From assembly GCF_011742555.1 (NCBI RefSeq), contig NZ_JAAQQR010000010.1, positions 86,466 to 150,465 on the forward strand: a DNA stretch of 64,000 nt. The letters run 5' to 3'. Source of the DNA: Luteibacter jiangsuensis. Its GTDB lineage: Bacteria > Pseudomonadota > Gammaproteobacteria > Xanthomonadales > Rhodanobacteraceae. Within the stretch, counting starts at the first letter, position 1; the number at the start of each line of letters is the position of its first letter. Positions 45,984 to 56,400 of this stretch are shown piece by piece. The notes under the pieces were generated by a model that ran no database searches, was not told the origin of the DNA, and saw nothing but the letters and a program-made list of their open reading frames with translations. The translations under genes and the position numbers were made by a program.

Positions 45984-48307
45984 CGTGTCTTCTTCGAGGC
46001 TTTATCCAGGAGCTGCACTTTACCGAGGCCGTAGAGGGGGCCGTCGATCGGTGCCGTCACCCGCAGGCAGAGATCGTGTTCGCCGACGGAATGGGGGACG
46101 GTGCCATCCAGCGAGAAGCGCTCGCCGAGCGCCTTGCCCGGTGGCAGCGGCAGGCTGGCGAGCAGAGGGCCGGCACAGGTGTCCTGATGAACCTCCAGCT
46201 CGCCGTTCGCCGTTTTCGCCGGATAGGAAACGACCTTGGACTGGTCGTGGGCCAGGCCGTAGTTGCGGGCGAGCCGTGCCATGTCGACATGGATGCCCGA
46301 GACCCCGTCCAGCGGCGCCTTGGGATAGAGCCAGCAGGCATGGAACAGGTCCACGTCGTAGACCGGCGTGTCCATGGCACCGAGATCGGGCAGCAAGGGC
46401 ATGCGCAGGCCAAGGCTGCCATCCGGGCACTTGGTGAACTCGCCATTGCGGCGGGTGAGCAGGCTGGCGCGGTCGATCGTGCGCGACCGCACGGCGGCCA
46501 TCGGCGTGCCATCCGGCGCGAAGGCGACCGCGCGCACCGTCGTGGGCAGGGTTACTTTGAACGCGCCGGTATACGGCGTGGCGTTCGCGCCGGGTGTGCT
46601 GCCGTCGGTCGTGTAGCGCAGCGTGCCGAAGTTCGTCTGATTGTCGAGCCGCACCGTCGCCTTGCCCGAGCGCAGGATGGCCGGGACAGCCCCGTCCACA
46701 TGGATGGCCGGTGCGAAGGCGGTATCCGAAGCCGCGATGCCCAGTGCCGCATAACGACGCCACTGTGCCGGCAGGCGCGCAAGAAAACCGTTCCAGTCAC
46801 GCGCTTCCTTCGGCGACCAGGCGATCTCGGACATGGCATCCACACGTGGATACAGGGCGTGCTGTACATGGCCGGACGAGGGAATGAATTCGGCCCATAG
46901 CGCCGCCTCAGTGCCCAGCACGTGACCGACCTGTTCGGGCGTAAGCGAGGCGTCCACCGGCTCGAAGCCGTAGACACGCTCCAGCGCCAACACGGAGAGC
47001 CTGCCGTTAGGCTCATCGGCGCGGTCGCTTTGCAGGTTGTCGAAATACATCCATCCGGCGGGCGCGAGCACCACGTCGTGGTCTTGCTTCGCGGCGTCGA
47101 TGGCGCCCTGCACGCCGCGCCACGACATCACGGAGGCGGTGCGGGGGAGGCCGCCTTCCAGGATCTCGTCCCAGCCGATGAGGCGGTGGCCGTGCTTGCC
47201 GAGGTAGTCGCCCAGGCGGTCGGTGAACCAGCTCTGCAGGGCGTTCTCGTCGGCGATGCCGAGCGACTTCATCTTCGCCTGCACGGCGGGGGAGTTCTTC
47301 CATTGGTCCTTCACCGCCTCGTCGCCGCCGAGGTGGATGTACGTGGACGGGAACAGGGCCATCACTTCGTCGAGCACGTTCTCGATGAAGGTGAAGCTCT
47401 TGTCGTCCACGTTGTAGAGGTAGGGATTCACGCCCCAATCCACGGAGACCTTCGGACGCTCGCCGGTCACACCGACCAGTTCGGGGTAGGCGGCCACCGC
47501 CGCCTGCGCATGGCCCGGCATATCGAGTTCGGGCACCACGGTGATGTGGCGCGCGGCGGCATAGGCCACCACATCGCGTATCTGCGCCTGCGTATAGAAG
47601 CCGCCGTAGCGTTCCGGTTCGCCATGCGTGCCCGCGCCGGGCGGCGTGCGCCAGGCGCCCACGCTGGTGAGCTTCGGATATCGCTTGATCTCGATGCGCC
47701 AGCCCTGGTCGTCGGTGAGGTGCCAATGGAATACATTGAGCTTGTGCTCCGCCATCGTGTCGAGCACCTGCTTCACCGTCGCCACGTCGTGGAAATGCCG
47801 GACGACGTCGAGCATGAGGCCGCGCCAGGCGAAGCGCGGCCAGTCGCGGATCGTCACGGCAGGAATGACCGTGCTGCCCTGCTTGCCGTCTGCCGTTGCC
47901 AGTTGCCACAGGGTGACGGCGCCATAGAACAGGCCCGCGCTGCTGCGTGCGGAAATGCGCGCGCCGCTGGTGTCGACGTCGAGCGTATAGCCTTCGGGCT
48001 TATCCACGGATGCTTTCAGGTCCGTCTTCAGGACGATCGCGCCTTCGGTGGCGTCGTTCGAGGCGGTGACGGTGAGGGACAGCCCCCGGCTTCGCCGCAG
48101 TTCGGTTGCAAGGTATTCCGCGGCCGCTTTGGCAGCCGTGTCGCCGGGCGGATACCGCACCATGGTATAGGCATCGAGGGCCAGGGAGCCTGGCGCCGGT
48201 CTGGCCTCCGCGGGCATGGGAATCAGGGGTAGCGTGGTTTCCGCCTGAGCTGTCACGAGGCACGCCATGCCTTGTATGAGCAGCGCCGCCAGCAGGAAAC
48301 GTTTCAT
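45980..48307 (-). CDS. Beta-N-acetylhexosaminidase, GH20
   Basis: A 775-residue exported enzyme that releases terminal beta-GlcNAc or GalNAc by substrate-assisted catalysis. A signal peptide (MKRFLLAALLIQGMACLVTAQA) precedes the GH20b domain (about 25-150) and barrel (about 155-490) with MLDVVRHFHDVATVKQVLD, HWHLTDDQGWRIEIKRYP, VPELDMPGHAQAA and the catalytic pair D329-E330 in YIHLGGDEAVKDQW. A C-terminal chitobiase-like region carries NFGTLRYTTDGSTPGANATPYTG. It is the first gene of the minus-strand hydrolase operon. The frame is open to 48583 but lacks a signal there, so 48307 is preferred. Confidence 0.94.
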   Translation of the reverse strand: MKRFLLAALLIQGMACLVTAQAETTLPLIPMPAEARPAPGSLALDAYTMVRYPPGDTAAKAAAEYLATELRRSRGLSLTVTASNDATEGAIVLKTDLKASVDKPEGYTLDVDTSGARISARSSAGLFYGAVTLWQLATADGKQGSTVIPAVTIRDWPRFAWRGLMLDVVRHFHDVATVKQVLDTMAEHKLNVFHWHLTDDQGWRIEIKRYPKLTSVGAWRTPPGAGTHGEPERYGGFYTQAQIRDVVAYAAARHITVVPELDMPGHAQAAVAAYPELVGVTGERPKVSVDWGVNPYLYNVDDKSFTFIENVLDEVMALFPSTYIHLGGDEAVKDQWKNSPAVQAKMKSLGIADENALQSWFTDRLGDYLGKHGHRLIGWDEILEGGLPRTASVMSWRGVQGAIDAAKQDHDVVLAPAGWMYFDNLQSDRADEPNGRLSVLALERVYGFEPVDASLTPEQVGHVLGTEAALWAEFIPSSGHVQHALYPRVDAMSEIAWSPKEARDWNGFLARLPAQWRRYAALGIAASDTAFAPAIHVDGAVPAILRSGKATVRLDNQTNFGTLRYTTDGSTPGANATPYTGAFKVTLPTTVRAVAFAPDGTPMAAVRSRTIDRASLLTRRNGEFTKCPDGSLGLRMPLLPDLGAMDTPVYDVDLFHACWLYPKAPLDGVSGIHVDMARLARNYGLAHDQSKVVSYPAKTANGELEVHQDTCAGPLLASLPLPPGKALGERFSLDGTVPHSVGEHDLCLRVTAPIDGPLYGLGKVQLLDKASKKTR

Positions 48308-48542
48308 CGAAACGCGATCGCGGACAGGCCACCGGCCAGGAGCGCACGACGCACGCCGCGGCATCGGCCTACACGACGGAACGGTCCCGAACACTGGAAC
48401 TGGTTGAAACTTTTCATTGAAATTGCTCCCCGCAGCGGCCAGCAGGCCAATACCCCGTGCGTGGATTGGATGCGCGGGGACACACACGTTTCGTCGAGCG
48501 GTCGCGAAAGGTCGAGTCTTTCCCGCTCGTGACCGTGTGTCA

Positions 48543-48584
48543 ATATGAATATGGCGTTTACTGGTGAATTGGAGAAAATTCACC
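48543..48584. promoter_or_regulatory. Shared regulatory motif, copy B, with adjoining palindrome
   Basis: The 422-base gap 48308-48729 between the divergent GH20 and cdiB genes holds this site and otherwise nothing I recognise. Positions 48543-48568 match the fucose-operon motif at 34395-34420 in 20 of 26 bases. On the minus strand TTCACC-N17-TATTGA gives a promoter for GH20 with a leader of about 220 bases. Overlapping it, GGTGAATT (48563-48570) and AATTCACC (48577-48584) form a perfect inverted repeat. Confidence 0.6.
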
Positions 48585-48729
48585 TTGTCGGAAAGGGATT
48601 TCGTAATCGTCGGGCGACCCTAAAGTTCCCGCGTTACCTGCCGAAAACGAGCCAAGAAGAGCCGGGCAGCGGCGCTCGAGAGAGTCCCCGCATGCCCTTG
48701 AACCAGGACGGTTTGGAGCAGCAAAACTA

Positions 48730-50421
48730 ATGAGGGTTACAGGGGAAAGCCGTTGGCGCACAACGGCACACGGGCTGTTTTCCCTGCTTGCCGTCGGGGC
48801 CGTGGGTACGGCCGTGGCGCAGCAGACCACGCTGGACAAGCAAGAGCAGTTGCGTCGCGCACAACAGCTCGAACAGAGGGAGACGGAGCGCAAAGAAGCG
48901 CTGTTCCAGCCAACGCCGCCGACGCAGGTCGAGCGGGCGGATGCGCCGTTGCCCAAGGAAGCCATCTGCTTCCCGCTGCAAAGCCTGACACTCGAAGGCG
49001 ACCGCCTGGCGGAGTTCGCCTGGGCGCAGCGCTATCTCGATCGCTTCGTGGGCCAGTGCGTGGGCCGCGACGGGCTGGAGGCGCTGCAGCGCCGCCTCTC
49101 CAATCTGGTTATCGCGCGCGGCTTCGTCACCACCCGCGTGGGCGTGCCGGCGCAGGATATTTCGAAGGGGCATCTGCGCATGCTGCTCGTGCCGGGCACG
49201 CTGCGACAGATCCGCTTCGCGCCGGGTTCGCCCGAGTTGAACTGGCGCACGGCGTTCCCGATTCGCGAGGGCGATCTGCTCAACCTGCACGCGATCGAGC
49301 AGGGTCTGGAGCAACTCAAGCGCGTGCCGTCGCAGGACGTGACCATGGATATTGCCCCGGGCGAGAAGGTGGGCGAATCCGATGTGGTGCTGACGGTGCA
49401 CACCAGCCGTCGCTGGCACGTGGTGGTCGACGCCAGCGATTCGGGCCTCAAGGGCACGGGCAAGAACCAGGGCAACCTCAATGTCTCGTACGACAACCCG
49501 CTGGGCCTGAACGACCTGTTCTCGATCGGCGCGGGCCATGCATTGTTCACCCACGCCGACGGCGGCAGCACCTTCAGCGAGAACGCCACCTACAGCATTC
49601 CCTGGGGCTGGTGGACCTTCAGCGGTTCGATCTCCACCTACCGTTACCGGCAGTGGATCGAGGGTTTCGAAACCCGTTTCCGTTCGACGGGCATCTCCAC
49701 GTCGAGCGACATCACCGCGCAACGCATGCTCACGCGCGGCACGTCGAGCAAGACGTCATTGGAGATGCGCCTGGCCGCACGCAGCGCGCACAGCTATATC
49801 CAGGGCGTGGAGGTCGGCATCCAGCGGCAGCGCGTCGCGAGTGCCGAGCTTGCCCTGGTGCACCGCCATTACCTCGGTCAGGCGCAGCTCGACGCGCGCC
49901 TGGGTTACCAGCGCGGCACCCCCTGGTTCGGCAGCCAGTGGATCGGGTACGACCCCGAGGTGGGCTTCCCCACCAATCGGTACGGCCTCACCACGCTCGA
50001 TCTCTCGCTGAGCAAGCCGCTGAACCTTGGCAGCCGCCAGGCGATCTGGGACAGCAGCCTGCGCCTGCAACGGTCCACCGATCACCTGCCGGCGGCCGAA
50101 CTCATCACCATCGGCGGCCGCTATTCGGTCCGCGGTTTCGATGGCGAGCAGACGCTGGCAGGGGAGCGCGGCGCGTATCTACGTAACACGTTCACCCTGC
50201 CGATGGGCGCGCTGGCGCCTTACCTGGGTGTGGACATCGGCCGCGTCGCGGGGCCGTCCACGGTCGAGGGGCACCGGCAGCTGACCGGCGCGGTCGTCGG
50301 CCTGCGCGGCAGCTATGCGGGCTTGAGTTGGGATCTCTTCGCGGGGCGCCGCATTCATGCGCCACGCGGCTTCGACACCGAACGGCCGACCACGGGCTTT
50401 CAGCTGATCTACCAGTACTGA
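48730..50421 (+). CDS. cdiB: Two-partner secretion transporter (TpsB, FhaC/CdiB type)
   Basis: Outer-membrane Omp85-family pore that exports the adjacent exoprotein. The 563-residue protein has a signal peptide (to TAVAQQ), an N-terminal alpha-helical region rich in Gln/Glu/Arg (about 35-60) that may plug the pore, two POTRA domains (about 78-225; FPLQSLTLEGDRL with paired Cys80/Cys110, VTTRVGVPAQDISKGHLRM, LKRVPSQDVTMDIAPG) and a 16-strand barrel with the conserved VRGF at 467-470. The last residues QLIYQY give the terminal aromatic for BAM recognition. It lies 46 bases upstream of its substrate gene. Confidence 0.93.
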   Translation: MRVTGESRWRTTAHGLFSLLAVGAVGTAVAQQTTLDKQEQLRRAQQLEQRETERKEALFQPTPPTQVERADAPLPKEAICFPLQSLTLEGDRLAEFAWAQRYLDRFVGQCVGRDGLEALQRRLSNLVIARGFVTTRVGVPAQDISKGHLRMLLVPGTLRQIRFAPGSPELNWRTAFPIREGDLLNLHAIEQGLEQLKRVPSQDVTMDIAPGEKVGESDVVLTVHTSRRWHVVVDASDSGLKGTGKNQGNLNVSYDNPLGLNDLFSIGAGHALFTHADGGSTFSENATYSIPWGWWTFSGSISTYRYRQWIEGFETRFRSTGISTSSDITAQRMLTRGTSSKTSLEMRLAARSAHSYIQGVEVGIQRQRVASAELALVHRHYLGQAQLDARLGYQRGTPWFGSQWIGYDPEVGFPTNRYGLTTLDLSLSKPLNLGSRQAIWDSSLRLQRSTDHLPAAELITIGGRYSVRGFDGEQTLAGERGAYLRNTFTLPMGALAPYLGVDIGRVAGPSTVEGHRQLTGAVVGLRGSYAGLSWDLFAGRRIHAPRGFDTERPTTGFQLIYQY

Positions 50422-50467
50422 ACACGGGCAGGGATGCCGGGGCCGGCATCCGACAAGGGGCAAAGTC

Positions 50468-53400
50468 ATGACGACGAACAAGGCAGTGATGGGGCGCCCG
50501 CAGGGCGATGTGGCGATCTCGGCAGTGCGCTCACTCGCGCTCGCCGTCGCGTTGGCGACGCTGGGTATTCCGGTGGTGTCGTGGGCGCAGCAAGTGCCCG
50601 ACGCCGCGGCGGGCGCTCATCGCCCGAAGATGGATTCGGCGGCGAACGGCGTACCGGTGGTGGATATAGTCGCGCCCAACGCGCGTGGCGTGTCGCACAA
50701 CAAATACCAGCGCTTCGACGTCGACCAGCGCGGCGTGATCCTCAACAACAGCGCCGACATCGTGCAGACCCAGCTCGGCGGTTACATCGCCGGCAACGAC
50801 AACCTCAACGGCGGCCCCGCCTCGCTGATCCTCAATGAGGTGACATCCGGCCTGCCGAGCAGCCTGCGCGGCTACATCGAAGTGGGCGGCAAGGCCGCGC
50901 CCGTCGTCATCGCCAACCCCTACGGCATCACGTGCGACGGCTGCGGTGTGATCAACAGCCAGCGCTTCACGCTGACCACGGGTACGCCGGTGTTCGGCGG
51001 CAGCGGCAGCCTCGACGCCTTCCGCGTGACCGGCGGCGGCATTGCCGTCGGCAGCGGCGGCCTCGACGGTTCCACCGCCGACCGCACCGATCTCATCGCC
51101 CGCGCGGTGCAGGTGAACGGCCAGCTCTGGGCGAAGGACCTCAACGTCGTTGCCGGTCGTAACGACGTGAACTACGAGGATGCGGGCGTCCGTGCCATGG
51201 CCGCCGATGCGAACCGTCCCACGGTGGCGATCGACGTCGCGGCACTCGGCGGCATGTACGCGGAAAAGATCCGCCTCGTCGGTACTGAGGCGGGCGTGGG
51301 TGTGGTGAGCAGCGGCGCCATCGCGGCGCAGGCAGGCGACCTCACGCTCAGCAGCGCGGGCGAGGTGCGCCTTGGCGGAACCACCGTGGCGCTTGGGAAC
51401 GCGGTGCTCGATGCGAGCGGTCCGGTCACCGTCGACGGCACCTTCGGTACGCAGAACGGCAACGTATCGCTCGCGACCAGAGGAGCCTTGGGCGTCTCCG
51501 GCCGCGTGATCGCCGGCGGCTCGCTGGCGGTGGATGCCGCCGACGACATCGCCGTGGCCGGCCGCCTCAGCGCGGGCGGAAACCTCGCCGTGCATTCGGC
51601 GCAGGCACTGCGCAACACCGGCCTGATCTACTCCGATGATGCATTCGACGTGCGGGCGGACAGCCTGCGCAACGAGGGCACGATTTACGGCCTCGGCGGC
51701 GGCAACGTCTTTGCGAGCGGCGCACTGGTCGGCATTGCCGCGAGCACGTTACACGCGGGCGGCGCGCTCGCGCTCGATGCGGCTTCGGTGGACAGCAGCG
51801 GCATCGTCGATGCCGGCGGCGCGCTCTCCTTGTCCAGCCGTGGCAACGCCACCCTGGCGGGTGCCGTGCAGGGTGGCGGCGATGTCGCCGTGCGCGCGGT
51901 CGGCCAGCTCGACAACGCGGCAACCATCGTGTCGGGTGGCCGCATCGACGTGCAGTCGGCGCGTCTGACCAATGCCTCCTCGGCCATCGTGTCGTCGGGC
52001 GGCGACCTGGCCGTGAATACCGCGGGGGCAGCGATCAACCAGGGAACGCTCTACGCGGCCGGTGGCGTCACCGTCAACGCGGCGTCGCTGGCGCAGGGGG
52101 TTGCCGGCCAGATCTACGGTGTGCACAGCGCGAGCGCGAATATCGGCGGCTCCCTGGACAACGACGGTAGCCTCGTCGGCGGCGGTGCTCTCGCTGTCCA
52201 TGCCGACGACATCGTCAGCCACGGTGAACTCGGCACGCAGAGTGGCGATGCGTCCATCGTCGCAGGCGACGTCACGCTGGCAGGTACCACGGTGGTCGGT
52301 GGCACGCTGGACCTCCGCACGGCGGGATCACTCCGGCAGCAAGGCCAGTTGACGGCAGGGAACCTCGCCGTGGATGCCGGTTCTGTCGACAACGCCGGCG
52401 AGACGTATGCGCGCGGAAACGCGCAGGTCCACGCCGCGAAGGGTCTCACGAACGCTGGCAAGCTGTACGCAGACGGCCAGCTCGTCGTGAGCACGGGTGG
52501 CGACATGAGCAATGCCGGCATCCTGCATGCCGGCACCGACCTCTCGCTGCGCGGCGCTTCGGTGGACAGCACGGCCTCGATCGATGCCGGTCGCGATGTA
52601 TCGGTGGACGCGCAAGCGCTCCATCTCGCGGGAACTGTACAGAGCGGCCGCGACGTGGCACTGACGTCCGCGAGCACGCTCGACAACGCCGCGACCGTGG
52701 TCGCGGGGCGCGACGCGATCGTGCGTGCCGCAAGTCTCACGAATGCGGGTGCGCTGTCTTCGAACCACGACCTGACACTCGACGTCGATGGCGACGTCGA
52801 TGGCGCGGGGCAGCTCTATGCCGGCCATGCCTTGAACGTCGACGCCGGCTCGCTCTCGATCGGCACAGGCGGGTCGGTCAGCGCAGCGGACACGGCGACG
52901 CTGCGCCTGCGCGGTGCGCTGAACAATGCGGGAAGCGTCGTAGGTGCCCAGGCACTGAGCGTCGACGCGGGCAGCATCGAGAGCACGGGTTCGCTGGGCA
53001 GCACGCTCGGTGCGGCCACGTTGGCCTCGCGTGGCGACACGCATCTTGGCGGCGTGGCTTCCGCGGCGACGGGGTTCACCGCACATGCCGGCGGCAACCT
53101 CCTGATCGACGGCACGCTTTCGGGCGTGCGCCTCGGCCTGGCCGCGGACAGTTCCATGACGCTCGCCGGCTCGGTGCATGCGACGGGCGATGCGATCCTC
53201 GAGGCGGCGCAGGCCTTGGCACTCGGCGGCGACACGTTTGCCGATGGCGCGCTTTCGGCGCAGGCGGCCAGCATCGACCAGTCGGGTACGACGCATGCGG
53301 GCGGGGACCTTGCCCTGAATGCGTCGAGCCTGACCACACACGGCACGCTGGATGCGGGCAACGACCTGGTCGTTGCAGCAGGCACGGCGTCGCTGGGCGG

Positions 53401-56400
53401 CCAGCTTCAGGCGGCGCGCGACGTGCGCGCAGACGTTGTCGGCACGCTGTCGCAGTCCGCGACCGTTATCGCGGCACGCGACGCCATCGTCGGTGCTGCG
53501 AACCTTGACGGCGCGAAGGGCTCCATCATCAGCGCAGGCCGTGACCTCGCATTGACGGTGTCCGAGGGCGTGACGAGCGCAGGCCTGCTCCACGCTGCCA
53601 ACGTGCTGAAGCTGGACGCCGGAAGCTTCGCGCAAACGGCCGACGGTCAGGTTGACGCGGGCAAGCATCTTGCTCTCGACGTATCCGGCGCTCTCGACAG
53701 TGCCGGCACCATCGTCGGCGGCGACGGACTCGCGATAAACGCCGGTAGCCTGCAGAGCGCCGGCCAGATCGGTAGCACGGCAGGCGACGTTTCCCTGGTG
53801 ACCACGCAAGGGGGCCTCTCGCTTGCGGGCACGACGGTGTCGGCAGGCCGCCTGGATGCTACGTCGGCCGGTGCGCTCGCGCAGACCGGGTCGCTGAGCG
53901 CGAATGGAGCGGCGCTGGCGTCCGCAGGCGACATGACCTTGGGTGGCGATACGTCGGTGAACGGCGCGCTTGGCCTCGACGCCGGGCGCGATCTGAGCAA
54001 TGCCGGCAGCGTGTACGCCACCGGCACGCTCGACGTGCGTGCCTCGGGCAACCTGAGCAACCGCGGCAGCATCGCTGCCGAGAACGATCTGTCGGTCGAC
54101 GCCGCCGCCTTGACGCAGGACGCGAACGGCAAGCTGCAGACCAACGGCAGCCTCAAGGTCACGGCGGGAAGCATCGACAGCAAGGGCACCTTGGCCGGCG
54201 CCAGGGACGTGTCGCTTTCGGCGCAAGGCGCCCTGAGCCTGAGCGGCCTCACGCAGGCCGGAGGCACGCTTGCCATCGACACGGCGGGAGCTTTCGACAA
54301 CGCCGGTCAACTCGTCGCGTCTAGCGCGCTGTCGGTGACGGCAGCGCGCATCGGCAACACCGGCGCCATCTCGACGGACGGCACGCTCGATCTACATGCC
54401 GTCGGGTTGCTCGATCATCGCGGCACGGCTTACGCGGGAGGAAAGGCGACGCTCGTTGCCGGCACCTACAATCAAGCCGCATCCGCCGAGCTGTCCGGTG
54501 CAGACGACCTGGACATCGACGTTGCCGGCGCGGTCGGCAATGCAGGAAAGATCGTTGCCGCGAAATCGCTGACGCTGAAAGGCGGCAGCGTTTCCAGCAC
54601 CGGCACGCTCGGTACACAGCAGGGCGATCTCCACCTCCAGGCCCGCACGGGCGACCTCGTGCTGGGAGGCACGGTGGCTTCGGCCGCCGGACTGGATGCG
54701 ACCTCCGCGCAGGCGATCCGCCAGAGCGGCGAGCTTGTCGCTACCCATCTCAACCTTCACGCCGACGGCGATCTCGAAACCCAAGGCGACATCACGGCAC
54801 AGGATGCCGCGATGACGAGCGCGGCCACCCTCACGCAGGGCGGCACGCTTTCGGCGCACGCGATCTCGCTCGACGGTGCCGTCGTGAAGAACGACGGCCG
54901 TACGTTGTCGTCGGGCGATCTCGTCGTGCATGGCGGCAGTGTGGATGCGTCCGGTGTGCTGGCGGCGGGTGTCAAGGACGACGGTTCCCTCGATACGACG
55001 GGCGACCTGCACGTATCGGCCGATACGACACTCGTCGCCCATGGCAGCCTCCTGGCCGGCCATGCGCTGGACGCGCAGGCGAACACCATCGACCTGTCCT
55101 ACGGCACCCAACGTGCGGGTGGCGACGCCACCCTCGTCGCACGCGCCGGAAATATCGATCACACGGCCGGCGATCTTGCCGTCGGCGGTGCACTTTCCAT
55201 GCAGGCCACCGGCGCGCTGGTGAATCGCGGCGTCGACGGCCACGACGCCCGCCTGCAGGCGAATTCTCTGCTGCTCCGTGCCACGTCCATCGACAACACG
55301 CGCGGCAAGCTGCTGCAGACAGGCAACGCGGCGCTGGCGCTGACCACCGCGGGTACGCTCGACAACACCGGCGGCACCATCGCGACCAACGGCAACGACC
55401 TCACCGTGCACGGCAGTCGCGTGGTCAACCGGGGCGGCAACATCCAACTGGCCGGCACCGGCTTGCTGGACGTGACGTCCGACCAGGACATCGACAACGG
55501 ACAGGGCACGCTGGCAGGTAACGGCGCCACCCGCGTCACGGCCACCACGGCGCTCGCCAACGACGGCGGCCTGATCAATGCGCACGGCGGCAGCACGATC
55601 TCGGCGGCTTCGCTGAGCAATACTGCCTACGGTGCCATCTCGGGTGCCACGCTTGGTGTGACGGTTGCCAATGGCCTCAACAACGCCGGTGGCCTCATGC
55701 AGGCGACGGCGGGGGATCTTTCCCTCACGGCGGCCAACCTTTCCAACGCAGGCGGCACGATCCAGTCGGCACCCGGCGCGGTGACCTTGGGTGTGGCCGG
55801 TACGCTCGACAACGGCAACGGAACGATCGCTGCCGGCACGCTCACCAGGCTGACCACGGCACGGCTGACCAACGCGGGCACGATCGCTGGCGGACAGCTC
55901 AATGTGCAGGCCACCGACACCGTGAACAACACGGGAGGCCACCTGCAGAGCCGTGGCGCGCTCGACCTGCGCGCCACGAACGGCCTGAACAACAATGGGG
56001 GAAGCATCGAGGCGAACGGCGCCACCACGCTGGCTTCCGCTTCGATCTCGAACATCGGCGGACGCATTGCCAACGCCAGTGGCGCATTGACCCAAGTCAC
56101 GTCCGGCAGCGGTATCGACAATCGCGGCGGCACGCTGGGCGGGCAGGGCGATGTGAACCTTTCTGGCACGTCGATCTCGAACGCCCAGGGTGGCACGCTG
56201 GTGGCCGCAGGCAGCATGACGCTCGGCACCGGACAGCTGGATAACAGCAACGGCAGCGTCTACGCGGGCAATACGTTCAACTTCGTCAACGCCGGTGCCT
56301 CCGCCACCAATGTGGGCGGCAAGATCACCGCCGGACGCCAGCTCAACCTCACCCTGGCCAGCCTGAACAACAGCGGTGGCACGGTGCAGGCGGGCATCGA

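Noticed and set aside
48308..48583. An N-terminal extension of GH20 from 48583
   Set aside because: The extension is not a signal peptide and shows no conservation-like features; MKRFLLAALL at 48307 is a typical export signal.
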